Shown here: piece by piece, positions 39,354 through 49,453 of the stretch
Numbering within the stretch: position 1 is the first letter of the stretch
How the letters are laid out: each line of letters begins with the position of its first letter
Assembly (NCBI RefSeq): GCF_026891095.1
Contig: NZ_JAPTNL010000001.1
Location: forward strand, 372,001 to 436,000
Length of the DNA: 64,000 bases
Source: Roseovarius salincola
Lineage (GTDB): Bacteria; Pseudomonadota; Alphaproteobacteria; Rhodobacterales; Rhodobacteraceae
Reading direction: 5' to 3'
The notes under the pieces: model-generated
What the model was told of the DNA's origin: nothing
The model's database searches: none
Seen by the model: the letters and a program-made list of their open reading frames with translations, nothing else
Made by a program: the position numbers and the translations under genes

Positions 39354-39947
39354 ATGCGATATTTCACGATAGCGCTTGTCGCGTCGGCACTGGTCATGCC
39401 TTTGGGCACGTCTGCCGATGTGCTATCGACCAAGAACCGAAACACGTTGTTCAAATCCCAGACCGGCGTTCTGGATAACCGTGCCAAACAGCAATACAAC
39501 AACTCGGTGCGCCTGCAGCCGCAGAAAGTGCACACCCCGACCAAATGGGGCGACGGTCCTTCGCGCGGCTATACTGGCGAGTATCGCGGGCATTACCTTG
39601 AAATGGCCAAGGACGCCGCCAGCCGCCATGGCGTTCCGCAGGACCTGTTCCTGAAACTCGTGCAGCAGGAATCTGGCTGGAACGACAAGGCCCTTTCGCA
39701 CAAGGGGGCAATCGGGCTGGCACAACTCATGCCGGGCACGGCGCGGCTGTTGCGGGTCAATCCGCATGATCCTTACGAAAATCTTGACGGGGGTGCGCGC
39801 TACCTGGCCGAGCAATACCGGACGTTCCGTTCCTGGCGGCTGGCTCTGGCGGCCTATAACGCGGGCCCCAAAGCCGTCGAAAAATATGGCGGCGTGCCAC
39901 CATTCGAGGAGACGCGCAATTATGTGCGCATCATCTGGGGAAGCTGA
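39354..39947 (+). CDS. Lytic transglycosylase (SLT domain)
   Basis: Exported peptidoglycan lyase of 197 residues. Signal peptide [20 protein letters not shown], then a linker, then a Slt-type domain (about 95-195) with the catalytic Glu in [14 protein letters not shown], the [13 protein letters not shown] motif, and [25 protein letters not shown] precedes the ATG at 39354; longer starts would lose the signal peptide position. A -10-like TATAGT lies at 39311. It stands alone, divergent from ssb. Confidence 0.92.
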   Translation: MRYFTIALVASALVMPLGTSADVLSTKNRNTLFKSQTGVLDNRAKQQYNNSVRLQPQKVHTPTKWGDGPSRGYTGEYRGHYLEMAKDAASRHGVPQDLFLKLVQQESGWNDKALSHKGAIGLAQLMPGTARLLRVNPHDPYENLDGGARYLAEQYRTFRSWRLALAAYNAGPKAVEKYGGVPPFEETRNYVRIIWGS

Positions 39948-39978
39948 CCGGACCCACCACCGCGCACGGGGTTCAGCA

Positions 39979-41628
39979 TCAGGCCGCGAATCCGATCCGA
40001 TAGAGATGAATTTCATTGGCAGGGTGGCGCTCGGCATTCACCAACCGTCCATTGTGGTGATTGAAAAGCGCGCGCCAGAACGGCTGGATGATGATGCCCT
40101 CGTCACGCAGGATGGTTTCGATCCGCGCGATCACCGGACGGCGGGCCTCGGGATCGGCCAGCGCCATTGCCTGATCAAGAAGAGCATCGAATTCCGCATT
40201 CGCAAAGCCGGTTTCGTTCCAGGGCGCGCCCGAACGGTAGGCAAGGTTCAGCACCTGCACGTCCAGCGGGCGGTGATTCCACTCGGTCAGTGAGAAGGGG
40301 AAGTCCTTCCAGTTTTTCCAGAAGCTCGCTCCGGGCAGGATGGCGCGGCGCACGGACAGCCCCGCATCGCTCAGCTGCGCGGCGACCACATCGCCGGTGT
40401 TGCGTTGCCATTCGTCGTCGAGCGTGATCAGCTCCAGTTCGAAGCCATCCATTCCAAGTTCGCGGATGTCGGATATAGCCTGCGCGGGGTCAAAGGGCGC
40501 GGGGCCGATATCGGCATAGGCGGGGTGGATCGGGCTTACATGGTGATTGGCGGCAACGCTGCCCCCGGCCACATAGCCCAGTTCGAGGCAGATCTCGTTA
40601 TTCACCGCCAGCGCCAGCGCGCGGCGAAACCGGGCGTCTCCATAGGGCGTCTCGCCGTTCACTTGGGCACGCACATTGGTGCGGATCACGGCGGTGGCGG
40701 CGCTTCGCGTGCGGGTACCGGTCCAGCCAATATCGTCCATCACCTCGATGAAATCGCCGACGGTTTCATAAAGCAGGTCGACTGAATCCGCCTCGGCCGC
40801 AGCCACCCAACTGGCAGGGTCGGTGCCGAAATCCATGAACTCGACCCGGTCGAGATAGGGACCGCCGAACACCTCGGTTCCCCACCAGTTGTGCTCTGGG
40901 TCGCGTTCGAGCACGCATCGCTCGCCCGGAACAAGGCTGACCGGACGAAAGGGGCCGGTGCCGATACCGTACTCGAACGGGTCGCCGCCCGTGTAGCCCG
41001 CATGCATCACCGCGGCCGGATAATCAGACATGTTGGCGATGAGCGCAATATCTGGCTGTGAGAGTTCCAGCATAACGGTCAGATCGTCGGGCGTCTCGAG
41101 CGCGCCGTCGCGCAGCTGTCCGGTATCTGGGTCACTGAGGCCGAGAAACCGGCCCGCCATGGAGTTTCCGGGCACAGAGGAGTCGCACCAGCGCGCGATA
41201 TTGCGGGCGACATCGTCCGAAGTGAAGGCATCACCGTTGTTCCACTGGATACCGGGACGCAGATTGAGAACGTATCGGGTCGCGTCCTCATTCGCGGACC
41301 AGGACGACAGCAGCATGCCCCTGAATGCACCGTCCCTGCCATATTCGACGAGGTTTTCAAGGAATCCGCGTGTCAGGTTGCCCATCTCGCTCCAGTCATA
41401 GGCGCGCGGATCGTCCAGCGCCTTGACGTTCTGCTGGATGCGCAATGTGCCGCCCTGTGCAATCCGCGTCTGCGCGAGAGCAGGGGCAGGCAGCGCCCCG
41501 AGCGTCGATGCCGCCGCGACGCTCATCCCGAGGCTGGTGGCGCGCGCCATGAATTCGCGCCGATCCATGCGCCCCGCCTTGAGGGCACGGGCAAGTCCGG
41601 GAGCTGCGGGATGCAGGGCAGATGACAT
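39979..41628 (-). CDS. Tat-exported peptide ABC transporter substrate-binding protein
   Basis: Solute-binding family 5 protein of 549 residues. The N-terminus carries a twin-arginine signal (DRREFMARATSLG, then AAASTLGALPAPALAQ), unusual compared with the Sec signal of the YejA-like protein. Body motifs: GGTLRIQQ, RGFLENLVEYG, YVLNLRPGIQWNNGDAFTSDD and GTGPFRPVSL. No permease or ATPase genes adjoin; 78 bp upstream on the same strand is an AraC-type regulator. It may feed permeases elsewhere or act in sensing. Ligand unknown. Confidence 0.9.
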   Translation of the reverse strand: MSSALHPAAPGLARALKAGRMDRREFMARATSLGMSVAAASTLGALPAPALAQTRIAQGGTLRIQQNVKALDDPRAYDWSEMGNLTRGFLENLVEYGRDGAFRGMLLSSWSANEDATRYVLNLRPGIQWNNGDAFTSDDVARNIARWCDSSVPGNSMAGRFLGLSDPDTGQLRDGALETPDDLTVMLELSQPDIALIANMSDYPAAVMHAGYTGGDPFEYGIGTGPFRPVSLVPGERCVLERDPEHNWWGTEVFGGPYLDRVEFMDFGTDPASWVAAAEADSVDLLYETVGDFIEVMDDIGWTGTRTRSAATAVIRTNVRAQVNGETPYGDARFRRALALAVNNEICLELGYVAGGSVAANHHVSPIHPAYADIGPAPFDPAQAISDIRELGMDGFELELITLDDEWQRNTGDVVAAQLSDAGLSVRRAILPGASFWKNWKDFPFSLTEWNHRPLDVQVLNLAYRSGAPWNETGFANAEFDALLDQAMALADPEARRPVIARIETILRDEGIIIQPFWRALFNHHNGRLVNAERHPANEIHLYRIGFAA

Positions 41629-41706
41629 GTTCTGGGCTCACTTTCGGGCTGGCGGAGGTGAAAGGAAAAGGTGGCGCAGTCATTACACATAGAGCCCGAC
41701 CAGAGA

Positions 41707-42522
41707 TCAACCCACACCGCGAAAGGTTGATGTGTGCGAGGCTGGTGTCGGGGGCGCGGTCGCGCTGGCCTTGCGGCGCAGTTGCGTCGGGGTCTCCCCG
41801 GTGTGATGAAGCACGAAACGCGAGAAATAGGCGGCGCTGCGGAACCCCAGCATGGCGGCGACCAGATTGAACGGACGGTCGGATTGCTCAAGCAACATGC
41901 GTGCCGCGTGAACGATGCGCTGCGTCAGAAGCTGCGCTGCACTCATGCCTGCCGCTGCGCGGCAGGTGCGGGTCAGATGCGTCGGCGTAACCCCGAGCGC
42001 AGCGGCGTAATCGGCCATCGGCTTACCGCTGGCGTGGTCGCGCTCGATCAGGGCGGCGTAGGCGCGCACCAGCCGTTCCGATGCAGGGGGGCGGGGCGGT
42101 GTTGGCGCGTCGATCATTGTGCGCCGCAACCAGACCCCGAGAAGCGCCGCAAATGCGCTCATCGCCTCGTCGTGGAAATGGCGCCGCGCGTTGTCCTCGC
42201 GCTGCATCGACTCAAGGATCGTGGCCAGCTCCGCCTGAGGTTGCGCATCACGCACGCGCAATTGCTGTGCGGTATCGGGCATCGGGACCGCCGTGTTTGG
42301 CGGGATGGTGCAGACAAGGCCGAACCCCTGCTTGCCCAGATCGGTTGCGAAAAGCGTGCCGGCCGGAATCACCAGCGCGTTGTGAACGCCCACCCCTCGG
42401 CGCAGCCCTTCGAGCAGGCATCGCCCCTGGCCGCGTGTGATCCAGACGAAAGCGTGGTTTTCACGACTGTGGGGCAGTTCCGACTGCCAGCGCGCGGGCC
42501 CGGACCATTGGGCCAAGGTCAT
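41707..42522 (-). CDS. AraC-family transcriptional regulator
   Basis: Regulator of 271 residues: an N-terminal cupin-like sensing domain (HAFVWITRGQGRCLLEG, AGTLFATDLGKQGFG) and two C-terminal helix-turn-helix units (about 180-265; MADYAAALGVTPTHLTRTCR and VAAMLGFRSAAYFSRFVLHH). ATG 42522 gives MTLAQWSGPARW; a GTG at 42567 could add 15 residues. It is followed by the orphan substrate-binding protein gene on the same strand, its likely target or operon partner. Confidence 0.88.
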   Translation of the reverse strand: MTLAQWSGPARWQSELPHSRENHAFVWITRGQGRCLLEGLRRGVGVHNALVIPAGTLFATDLGKQGFGLVCTIPPNTAVPMPDTAQQLRVRDAQPQAELATILESMQREDNARRHFHDEAMSAFAALLGVWLRRTMIDAPTPPRPPASERLVRAYAALIERDHASGKPMADYAAALGVTPTHLTRTCRAAAGMSAAQLLTQRIVHAARMLLEQSDRPFNLVAAMLGFRSAAYFSRFVLHHTGETPTQLRRKASATAPPTPASHTSTFRGVG

Positions 42523-42627
42523 GATTCCGGGATAGTCTTGCACGATACACCAATACCTTGAAAACACATTATTTCTGACAGTATAGGCGAAACATTTAAT
42601 TTATAACAGGCATAATTGTTGAGAATG

Positions 42628-43509
42628 TCAAAGCGTTTCTGCACTGATCTTTTGCCATTCCCGCATCCGCGCGCGGAACCAGGTGCGTTGGCGCTTGGCA
42701 AATTGGCGGGTGGCGATGGTGGCCGCGTCGCGGGCCTCGTCCAGCGTCATGCGACCTTGGAGATGCGCGATCAGCTCCGGCGCGCCGATCGCCTTGGAGG
42801 AAGGGCGGGCCGGGTCCCAGTCGGCCAGGTTGGCGCGCGCCTCTTCGAGCGCGCCCTCGGCCAGCATCGCATCGAACCGGCGGGCGATACGGGCAGTGAG
42901 CCAGTCCTTGTCGGCATCGACCAGCAGCGCGCTGCAATGCCGTAGCGGCAAAGCGGGGGCTGGTGTCTCGTCCTGCCACGCCGCAAGGCCGCGCCCGGTC
43001 GCGCGCTGCACCTCCCAGGCGCGCTGCACCCGCATCGGGTTGCGCGTGTCGATCCGGGCGATGGTGTCGGGGTCGAGATCCATGAGTAACGCGGGCGATC
43101 CGCCTTCACGGCGCAAGGCGTCGGCAGCGTCACGGATGTCGGGCGGTGTGGGCGGGATCGGGGCAAGCCCCTCGGTCAGGGCGGTGAAGTAAAGCCCGGT
43201 GCCGCCGATGATGATCGGGCGCGCAGGGCCTTGAAGCAGTGATACAACCTCGCGCAGCCAATGGCCTGCGGAATAGTCGCCGTACCGCGGCACATGGCCA
43301 TAAAGGAGATGATCCGCCACGGCCTCGTCCTGCGGCGATGGGCGGGCGGTGAGGATGCGCCAGTTCTCATAGACCTGAATCGCATCGGCATTGACGATCA
43401 CGCCGCCATCCCGCCGCGCCAGGCGCAATGCGAGGGCGGATTTGCCGGACGCGGTCGGCCCGGCGATAAGGACCGGGCGGTCGCAAGGGATATCGGGCAG
43501 GGTGCTCAT
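42628..43509 (-). CDS. miaA: tRNA dimethylallyltransferase
   Basis: Adds an isopentenyl group to A37 of tRNAs reading UNN codons; 293 residues. P-loop [15 protein letters not shown] near residue 14, the substrate motif [32 protein letters not shown] and [12 protein letters not shown] are diagnostic. ATG 43509 starts the conserved region; the frame is open much further up without homologous sequence. Divergent from pyrH. Confidence 0.95.
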   Translation of the reverse strand: MSTLPDIPCDRPVLIAGPTASGKSALALRLARRDGGVIVNADAIQVYENWRILTARPSPQDEAVADHLLYGHVPRYGDYSAGHWLREVVSLLQGPARPIIIGGTGLYFTALTEGLAPIPPTPPDIRDAADALRREGGSPALLMDLDPDTIARIDTRNPMRVQRAWEVQRATGRGLAAWQDETPAPALPLRHCSALLVDADKDWLTARIARRFDAMLAEGALEEARANLADWDPARPSSKAIGAPELIAHLQGRMTLDEARDAATIATRQFAKRQRTWFRARMREWQKISAETL

Positions 43510-43650
43510 CGCCCTGTGAGATAGGCGGATTCGGGCACCGATGCGAGAGGCAGGCATGCAAATCGCCCGCGCGGCTGGTTTCGGTGATTGAACACCGCCG
43601 AGTTTTACTACATTTTGCGCGCGACCCGGAACCTGCATGGAGCCCCGCCG

Positions 43651-44382
43651 ATGTCCGACACCCCCGCCCCCGAAACCAGGTTCAATCGCGTCCTTCTGAA
43701 GATATCCGGCGAGGCGTTGATGGGGGACCAGGGCTATGGCTTGCATCCGCCGACGGTCGAACGCATCGCGCGAGAGGTGAAATCAGTGCATGATCTCGGT
43801 GTCGAGATATGCATGGTGATCGGTGGCGGCAATGTTTTCCGGGGCCTCGCGGGCAGCGCCCAGGGGATGGAGCGCACCACGGCCGATTACATGGGAATGC
43901 TGGCCACGGTGATGAATGCGCTGGCGATGCAGAGCGCGCTCGAGAAGCTGGGCGTCTTCACCCGTGTGATCAGCGCGATCCGCATGGACGAGGTAGCCGA
44001 GCCCTATATCCGCCGCCGTGCGGTGCGCCACCTTGAGAAGAAGCGTGTCTGCATCTTCGCGGCTGGCACCGGCAACCCGTATTTCACCACCGATACCGCC
44101 GCCACGCTGCGCGCCAACGAGATGGCCTGCGAAGCGATCTTCAAGGGCACCAAGGTGGATGGCGTCTATGACAAGGACCCGCTGACCAACCCCGACGCCA
44201 AGCGTTTCGAGCGCGTCACCTATGACGAGGTTCTGGCCCAGCATCTCAAGGTGATGGATGCCAGCGCCATCGCGCTTGCCCGCGACAACAACCTGCCGAT
44301 CATCGTCTTCAGCCTGGATGAACCGGGGGGCTTCAAGGGGATCCTTGCCGGGAACGGTACCTATACAACCGTGCATGGCTGA
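43651..44382 (+). CDS. pyrH: Uridylate kinase
   Basis: Bacterial UMP kinase, hexameric amino-acid-kinase fold, 243 residues; makes UDP for nucleotide and cell wall precursor synthesis. [62 protein letters not shown] and DGVYDKDP are all characteristic. ATG 43651 is preferred; an in-frame ATG-like start at 43588 has no conserved sequence. First gene of a long cluster pyrH-frr-uppS-cdsA-dxr-rseP. Confidence 0.97.
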   Translation: MSDTPAPETRFNRVLLKISGEALMGDQGYGLHPPTVERIAREVKSVHDLGVEICMVIGGGNVFRGLAGSAQGMERTTADYMGMLATVMNALAMQSALEKLGVFTRVISAIRMDEVAEPYIRRRAVRHLEKKRVCIFAAGTGNPYFTTDTAATLRANEMACEAIFKGTKVDGVYDKDPLTNPDAKRFERVTYDEVLAQHLKVMDASAIALARDNNLPIIVFSLDEPGGFKGILAGNGTYTTVHG

Positions 44383-44431
44383 GGCAAAAGAGAACGACAG
44401 AACGCAAGACCCGCGAGAAGGAAGACGGAAC

Positions 44432-44995
44432 ATGGCTGAAGAGTTCGAACTTGACGTGGCCGACCTCGAACGGCGAATGGAAGGCGCGATGAGCGCGTTG
44501 CGGACAGAATTTGCTTCGTTGCGTACCGGACGGGCCTCGGCGTCGATGCTGGAGCCGGTGATGGTCGAGGCCTATGGCCAGAAAACCCCGATCAATCAGG
44601 TGGGCACGGTGAATGTGCCCGAGCCCCGGATGGTGACGATCAATGTCTGGGACAAATCGCTGGTGAACGCCACCGAGAAGGCGATCCGCGACAGCGGCCT
44701 CGGGATCAACCCGCAGCTCAATGGCACGATCATCATGCTGCCGATCCCCGAGTTGAACGAGGAACGCCGCAAGGAATTGACCAAGGTCGCCGCGCAATAT
44801 GCCGAACATGCGCGTGTCTCGGTGCGCAATGTGCGCCGCGACGGCATGGACCGGATCAAGAAGGCCAAGGCCGATGGCATGTCCGAGGATGACCAGAAGT
44901 TCTGGGAAACCGAGGTGCAGGAACTGACCGACAAGTTCATTCACCAAGTGGACGAAGCCCTGGAGGGCAAGCAGGCCGAGATCATGCAGGTCTGA
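44432..44995 (+). CDS. frr: Ribosome recycling factor
   Basis: RRF of 187 residues, splits post-termination ribosomes with [55 protein letters not shown] and [15 protein letters not shown] are diagnostic. GAAGGAAGACGG stands before the ATG at 44432; a longer frame starting in pyrH is not used. Lies 49 bp after pyrH. Confidence 0.97.
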   Translation: MAEEFELDVADLERRMEGAMSALRTEFASLRTGRASASMLEPVMVEAYGQKTPINQVGTVNVPEPRMVTINVWDKSLVNATEKAIRDSGLGINPQLNGTIIMLPIPELNEERRKELTKVAAQYAEHARVSVRNVRRDGMDRIKKAKADGMSEDDQKFWETEVQELTDKFIHQVDEALEGKQAEIMQV

Positions 44996-45012
44996 AGCGC
45001 GAGGACGGAGAC

Positions 45013-45738
45013 ATGGCAAGGAACAGCCCAGACACGAGCGGACCACGCCATGTTGCGATCATCATGGACGGCAATGGCCGGTGGGCGCAGGCGCGCGGAC
45101 GCCCGCGCCTGTTCGGCCACCACGCAGGCGCGCGCCGCGTGCGCGAGATCGTGAGCGCCTGTCCGGATCTCGGTGTCGACTACCTGACCATCTTCGCGTT
45201 CTCGACCGAGAACTGGAAACGCACCCAGACCGAAGTCTCTGGTTTGATGGCGCTGTTCCGGCGCTACATCGTCAAGGAAATGCGGGAATTCGTGAAAGAA
45301 AACGTGCGCGTGCGCTTCATTGGCGATCGCACCCGTCTCGACAAGCCCTTGCAGGACCTGATGGATGAAGCCGAGGCGATGACCAGCCATTGCACCCGTC
45401 TCAACCTGACGATCGCGCTGAATTACGGCGGTCGCGACGAAGTTGCCCGCGCCACAAGGCGGCTGGCGCAGGATGTGGCTGACGGCGCCCTCGACCCTGC
45501 AAAGGTCGATCAGGAAACACTGCCGCGCTATCTTGATACCTGCGTGCTGCCCGATCCCGATCTGGTCATCCGCACCAGCGGCGAGGCGCGGATTTCGAAT
45601 TTCCTGCTGTGGCAGTCCGCCTATTCCGAATACGAATTCATCGATACGCTCTGGCCGGATTTCACCCGCGCTATCTTTACGGATGTGCTGCGCAGTTACG
45701 GCGCGCGCGAACGGCGGTTCGGGGCCGCATCCGCATGA
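45013..45738 (+). CDS. uppS: Undecaprenyl (isoprenyl) diphosphate synthase
   Basis: cis-Prenyltransferase of 241 residues making the lipid carrier for peptidoglycan and polysaccharides. HVAIIMDGNGRWAQARG with the catalytic Asp, TIFAFSTENWKR, and DPDLVIRTSGEARISNFLLW are diagnostic. GAGGACGGAG precedes the ATG. Its stop overlaps cdsA by ATGA. Confidence 0.97.
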   Translation: MARNSPDTSGPRHVAIIMDGNGRWAQARGRPRLFGHHAGARRVREIVSACPDLGVDYLTIFAFSTENWKRTQTEVSGLMALFRRYIVKEMREFVKENVRVRFIGDRTRLDKPLQDLMDEAEAMTSHCTRLNLTIALNYGGRDEVARATRRLAQDVADGALDPAKVDQETLPRYLDTCVLPDPDLVIRTSGEARISNFLLWQSAYSEYEFIDTLWPDFTRAIFTDVLRSYGARERRFGAASA

Positions 45739-46514
45739 GCGAGCAGGCCCGATGGTCCGATCTTGCGCCGCGCGTGCTTTCGGGGCTTGCGATGGCCGGG
45801 GTCGGCGCTGGTGCGATCTGGGTCGGGGGCTGGCCGTTCAATGGGCTGATCTGCACCCTGGCGGGGCTGATGATCTGGGAAGCCGCCCGCATGTCCGAGG
45901 CACCGAGCCCGGTGCCAGCGGGCATTCTCGGCGCCATTGCGCTTGCGCTCACACTTGTGTTGCCGGGCATCTTGGTTCTGCCCTTGCTGGCCGCTGCAGC
46001 CCTTGTTGGCGCCGGACAGGCGCCGCGCGAAAAGGGACTGCATGTGCTTTTTGCGCTGTGGATCCTGCTGGGCTGCTATGTCACGGCGCAATTGCGACAG
46101 GAGGCCGGGTTCGGCTGGATGGTCTGGCTTGTGCTGGTGGTGGTTGTCTCGGATGTGGCGGGCTATTTTGCAGGCCGCATGATGGGGGGGCCGAAATTCT
46201 GGCCGCGCGTCAGCCCCAAGAAAACATGGTCAGGCACGCTGGCGGGTTGGGTCGGTGCCGGCCTCGTGGGCATGCTCATGTCTGAACCGCTGGCGGCGGG
46301 TGCGGGGCTTGTGGTTGTATCAATGCTGGTGGGCTTTGCCGGGCAGTTGGGAGATATCGCCGAAAGCGCGATAAAGCGGCGTTGCGGGGTCAAGGACAGC
46401 TCGGACCTCATTCCCGGGCATGGCGGCGTGCTGGATCGCTTTGATGCCATGCTGGGCGCGTCCGCGATGGTGATGGTGTTGTGGCTGGCCTCGTTGATGC
46501 CGGGGCTGTCATGA
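45735..46514 (+). CDS. cdsA: Phosphatidate cytidylyltransferase
   Basis: Integral membrane enzyme of 259 residues converting phosphatidate and CTP to CDP-diacylglycerol, with about seven hydrophobic segments. The CDS family signature is DSSDLIPGHGGVLDRFDAM near the C-terminus, preceded by SPKKTWSGTLAGW. The ATG overlaps uppS, and its stop overlaps dxr (ATGA), so three genes are translationally linked. Confidence 0.96.
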   Translation: MSEQARWSDLAPRVLSGLAMAGVGAGAIWVGGWPFNGLICTLAGLMIWEAARMSEAPSPVPAGILGAIALALTLVLPGILVLPLLAAAALVGAGQAPREKGLHVLFALWILLGCYVTAQLRQEAGFGWMVWLVLVVVVSDVAGYFAGRMMGGPKFWPRVSPKKTWSGTLAGWVGAGLVGMLMSEPLAAGAGLVVVSMLVGFAGQLGDIAESAIKRRCGVKDSSDLIPGHGGVLDRFDAMLGASAMVMVLWLASLMPGLS

Positions 46515-47683
46515 GGCGGATCACGATTCTCGGTGCCACGGGATCGATCGGGCAGAGCACGCTCGACCTGATCGCAAGAGAAGCCGACCGCTTCGATGTG
46601 GTCGCGCTGACCGGCGGACGCAATATCGCGCAGCTAGCAATGGATGCGCGCGCCAGCGGTGCGCAGCTCGCCGTCACAGCCCATGACGATCTGCTGGACG
46701 ATCTTCGCGCGGCGCTTGAAGGCTCGGGCGTCGAGGCCGCAGCCGGCGCGCAAGCGATCACCGAGGCCGCGGCGCGGCCTGCCGATTGGATCATGTCGGC
46801 CATCGTCGGGGCTGCGGGCCTGCCGCCAGGGCTGAAGGCACTCGAACAGGGCGCGACCCTGGCGTTGGCCAACAAGGAATCACTGGTCGCGGCGGGTCCG
46901 CTACTGATGGCGAGCGCCGCGCGCCACGGCGGACGCATCCTGCCTGTGGACAGTGAACATTCGGCGGTGTTCCAGGCCCTTGTCGGCGAGAACATGGATT
47001 CCGTGCGCCGGGTGATCATCACCGCCAGCGGCGGCGCCTTCAGAGACTGGCCGCACGACCGGCTGGCGACGGTCACGGTGGACCAGGCCTCGACCCATCC
47101 GAACTGGGCCATGGGTCAGCGGATTACCATCGATAGCGCCTCGATGTTCAACAAGGCGCTCGAGATGATTGAGGCGCGCGAGTTCTTCGGCATCGATCCA
47201 GAACGGATCGAGGTTCTGATTCACCCGGAATCCCTGGTCCATGCCCTGGTCGGCTTCTGCGACGGGGCGCTGATGGCCCATGTCGGCCCGCCGGACATGC
47301 GCCACGCGATCGGTTATGCGCTGAACTGGCCCGAGCGCCGGGCGCTCCCGGTAGCGGCGCTCGACCTTGCCGCCATCGGCTCGCTCAGCTTCAGCGCCCC
47401 CGATCCCGGTCGCTACCCGGCCCTGCGGCTGGCACGCGAGGTCATGGCAGAGCGTGGGCTTGCGGGCGCCGTTTTCAATGCCGCCAAGGAGCGCGCACTT
47501 GATCATTTCATTGCCGGACGCATCGGATTTCTGGCGATGAGCGAGGTGGTCGAAGAGGTTCTGAACCGGCTTCTCGCCGAGAAAGGCCTGACTGATGCCG
47601 GGATCAGCCTTGATAGTGTGACCCATCTTGACCATCTGTCACGGGTATGTGCCGACAGGGTCGTCAACGAGCAGGACAGATAG
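46511..47683 (+). CDS. dxr: 1-deoxy-D-xylulose 5-phosphate reductoisomerase
   Basis: Second enzyme of the MEP isoprenoid pathway, NADPH-dependent, 390 residues. ITILGATGSIGQSTLDLI binds NADPH; ALANKESLVAAG and PVDSEHSAVFQAL carry metal and substrate ligands; TASGGAFRDWP and HPNWAMGQRITIDSASM follow. The ATG overlaps the cdsA stop. Supplies precursors to UppS just upstream in the cluster. Confidence 0.97.
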   Translation: MRRITILGATGSIGQSTLDLIAREADRFDVVALTGGRNIAQLAMDARASGAQLAVTAHDDLLDDLRAALEGSGVEAAAGAQAITEAAARPADWIMSAIVGAAGLPPGLKALEQGATLALANKESLVAAGPLLMASAARHGGRILPVDSEHSAVFQALVGENMDSVRRVIITASGGAFRDWPHDRLATVTVDQASTHPNWAMGQRITIDSASMFNKALEMIEAREFFGIDPERIEVLIHPESLVHALVGFCDGALMAHVGPPDMRHAIGYALNWPERRALPVAALDLAAIGSLSFSAPDPGRYPALRLAREVMAERGLAGAVFNAAKERALDHFIAGRIGFLAMSEVVEEVLNRLLAEKGLTDAGISLDSVTHLDHLSRVCADRVVNEQDR

Positions 47684-47693
47684 GACAACAGGC

Positions 47694-49040
47694 GTGGATA
47701 CAATAGCGTTTCTGCCGCAATTCGGCAGCATTTTCATGACTTTGCTGGCCTTCGTGGTCGCTCTTTCCGCTATCGTGGCGGTGCATGAATACGGCCATTA
47801 CATCGTCGGACGCTGGTCCGGGATCAAGGCAGAGGTATTCTCGCTCGGGTTCGGGCCGGTTCTGTGGTCCCGCCGGGATCGCCATGGCACGCAATGGCAG
47901 GTGGCGCTGCTGCCATTTGGCGGATACGTGAAATTCAAGGGCGATGCCGATGCCGCCAGCGCGCAACACGCAGATTCCGTGCGCGCGATGTCGCCCGAAG
48001 AACGACGCCAGACCATGTCCGGAGCGCCGCTTTGGGCACGTACGGCGACTGTCGCGGCGGGACCTGTCTTCAATTTTGTCCTGTCGATCCTGGTTTTCAC
48101 CGCCGTGATGATGACCCAGGGTAAGATCGCCGAACCACTGGCCGTCGGAAGCCTGAACCCTTTGCCGGTTGAGGGCATCACACTTCAACAAGGTGATGAG
48201 TTGATCGCCATCGCCGGTGTCGAAGTGCCCGAGTTCGGCGAATCGGATCAGTTTGACCCGTTCATCGAAAAGCTTCCCGCCGACCCTCTGCTGGAGTACC
48301 GCGTCCTGCGCGATGGACGTGAAGTCTCCGCACGGGGGCCGTATCCCATGCCGCCCCTTGTGGCACAGCTGGCGCCGCAATCGGCGGCTTTCGATATCAA
48401 CATGCGCGCGGGCGATGTCATCACCGCCGTGGACGGCACCCCGATTCACAGCTTCGCCGAACTCAGGGAGATCGTCGAAAGCTCGGAGGGCAGGGCGCTT
48501 GCACTCGAGGTTTGGCGCGACGGTGACATACTTGATTTCGCCCTGGTGCCACGCCGGATGGACGAACCGCAAACCGAAGGCGGCTTTAGAAGTCAGTGGC
48601 GTATCGGGATCGCGGGCGGACTGGCCTTTGAACCCGCCACCGAACGTCTTGGTCCGCTCGAGGCCATGTCACGCGGCACGGTGCAGGTGTGGCGCATCAT
48701 CGAAGGGTCTATTTCGGGCCTTTACCACATGATCACGGGCGCGATCAGCAGCTGCAACATGTCAGGCCCAATCGGGATTGCCGAAGTTTCGGGCGCGATG
48801 GCCAGCCAGGGTGCGCAAAGCTTCATTTGGTTCATCGCGGTTCTCTCGACGGCGGTCGGATTGCTGAACCTGTTTCCGATCCCGGTGCTCGATGGGGGGC
48901 ACCTGGCTTTCTACGCTTACGAGGCCGTGAGCGGAAAACCTCCGAGCGAGGCAGCGCTCAGGATCATGATGACTGTTGGGCTGGTTCTGGTTCTCAGCCT
49001 GATGGGGTTCGCGCTATTCAACGATATTTTCTGCCCCTGA
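47694..49040 (+). CDS. rseP: RIP metalloprotease RseP
   Basis: Site-2 intramembrane zinc protease of 448 residues. The zinc motif HEYGH lies near residue 24 within the first membrane helix, two PDZ domains span about 125-290 (second: NMRAGDVITAVDGTPIHSF), and the third zinc ligand is in NLFPIPVLDGGH near the C-terminus. Cleaves anti-sigma factors and signal-peptide remnants. GTG 47694, 10 bases after the dxr stop, is chosen as it starts the conserved N-terminus; the frame is open upstream inside dxr. Confidence 0.94.
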   Translation: MDTIAFLPQFGSIFMTLLAFVVALSAIVAVHEYGHYIVGRWSGIKAEVFSLGFGPVLWSRRDRHGTQWQVALLPFGGYVKFKGDADAASAQHADSVRAMSPEERRQTMSGAPLWARTATVAAGPVFNFVLSILVFTAVMMTQGKIAEPLAVGSLNPLPVEGITLQQGDELIAIAGVEVPEFGESDQFDPFIEKLPADPLLEYRVLRDGREVSARGPYPMPPLVAQLAPQSAAFDINMRAGDVITAVDGTPIHSFAELREIVESSEGRALALEVWRDGDILDFALVPRRMDEPQTEGGFRSQWRIGIAGGLAFEPATERLGPLEAMSRGTVQVWRIIEGSISGLYHMITGAISSCNMSGPIGIAEVSGAMASQGAQSFIWFIAVLSTAVGLLNLFPIPVLDGGHLAFYAYEAVSGKPPSEAALRIMMTVGLVLVLSLMGFALFNDIFCP

Positions 49041-49200
49041 CGGGCGGGGAAACAGCGCCAGACTGGCGCGTGTCAGCGCCCGGGCCAAGGGAACAGGCGC
49101 AGGCGGGGCGTGCACGCCGCGATTTTGCCACATTTCTGCACCGAATGTTGCCACGTTGCGCCTGCATCTTTTCATAGGACAGAACCGTCAGGGACTTGTT
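49041..49200. other. Intergenic region between rseP and small membrane-protein gene
   Basis: About 160 bases. A CGCCAG...CTGGCG inverted repeat occurs shortly after the rseP stop without a T-tract. No gene or clear promoter is supported. Confidence 0.45.
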
Positions 49201-49326
49201 ATGCAACATATCGTAAGCGGATACCGTGGGCTCAGCCTGCTGGTTAACCTCAATTGGGACCGGATTCTCTACCTGGCCACGATTCTGGTTGCGCTTCTGG
49301 CCGGTGGCTTCATCGGGTCTTTATGA
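49201..49326 (+). CDS. Small single-helix membrane protein
   Basis: Frame of 41 codons between rseP and bamA. It starts MQHIVSGYRGLSLLVNLNWD and continues with one hydrophobic helix (RILYLATILVALLAGGFIGS), ending two residues later. The amphipathic start followed by a clean C-terminal helix and the position in an otherwise empty gap support a real gene. I recall similar short proteins with a YRGL...NWDR pattern in Rhodobacteraceae, but this is unverified. Ribosome binding site weak. Confidence 0.65.
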   Translation: MQHIVSGYRGLSLLVNLNWDRILYLATILVALLAGGFIGSL

Positions 49327-49386
49327 TTGGTCCGATGCCTCGTCGCATCGACGCGAATTTTGTCTGAAAATCTTGCTCCCCGCGTT

Positions 49387-49415
49387 TTGACAAGCCTCAA
49401 CATACCGGATACTGA
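49387..49415 (+). promoter_or_regulatory. Sigma-70-like promoter of bamA
   Basis: TTGACA at 49387-49392 (perfect -35), 17-base spacer, TACTGA at 49410-49415, about 38 bases before the bamA start. Confidence 0.7.
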
Positions 49416-49453
49416 CATCTGTAACAGGGATGTTTGACTGGGGTATTTGAGAC

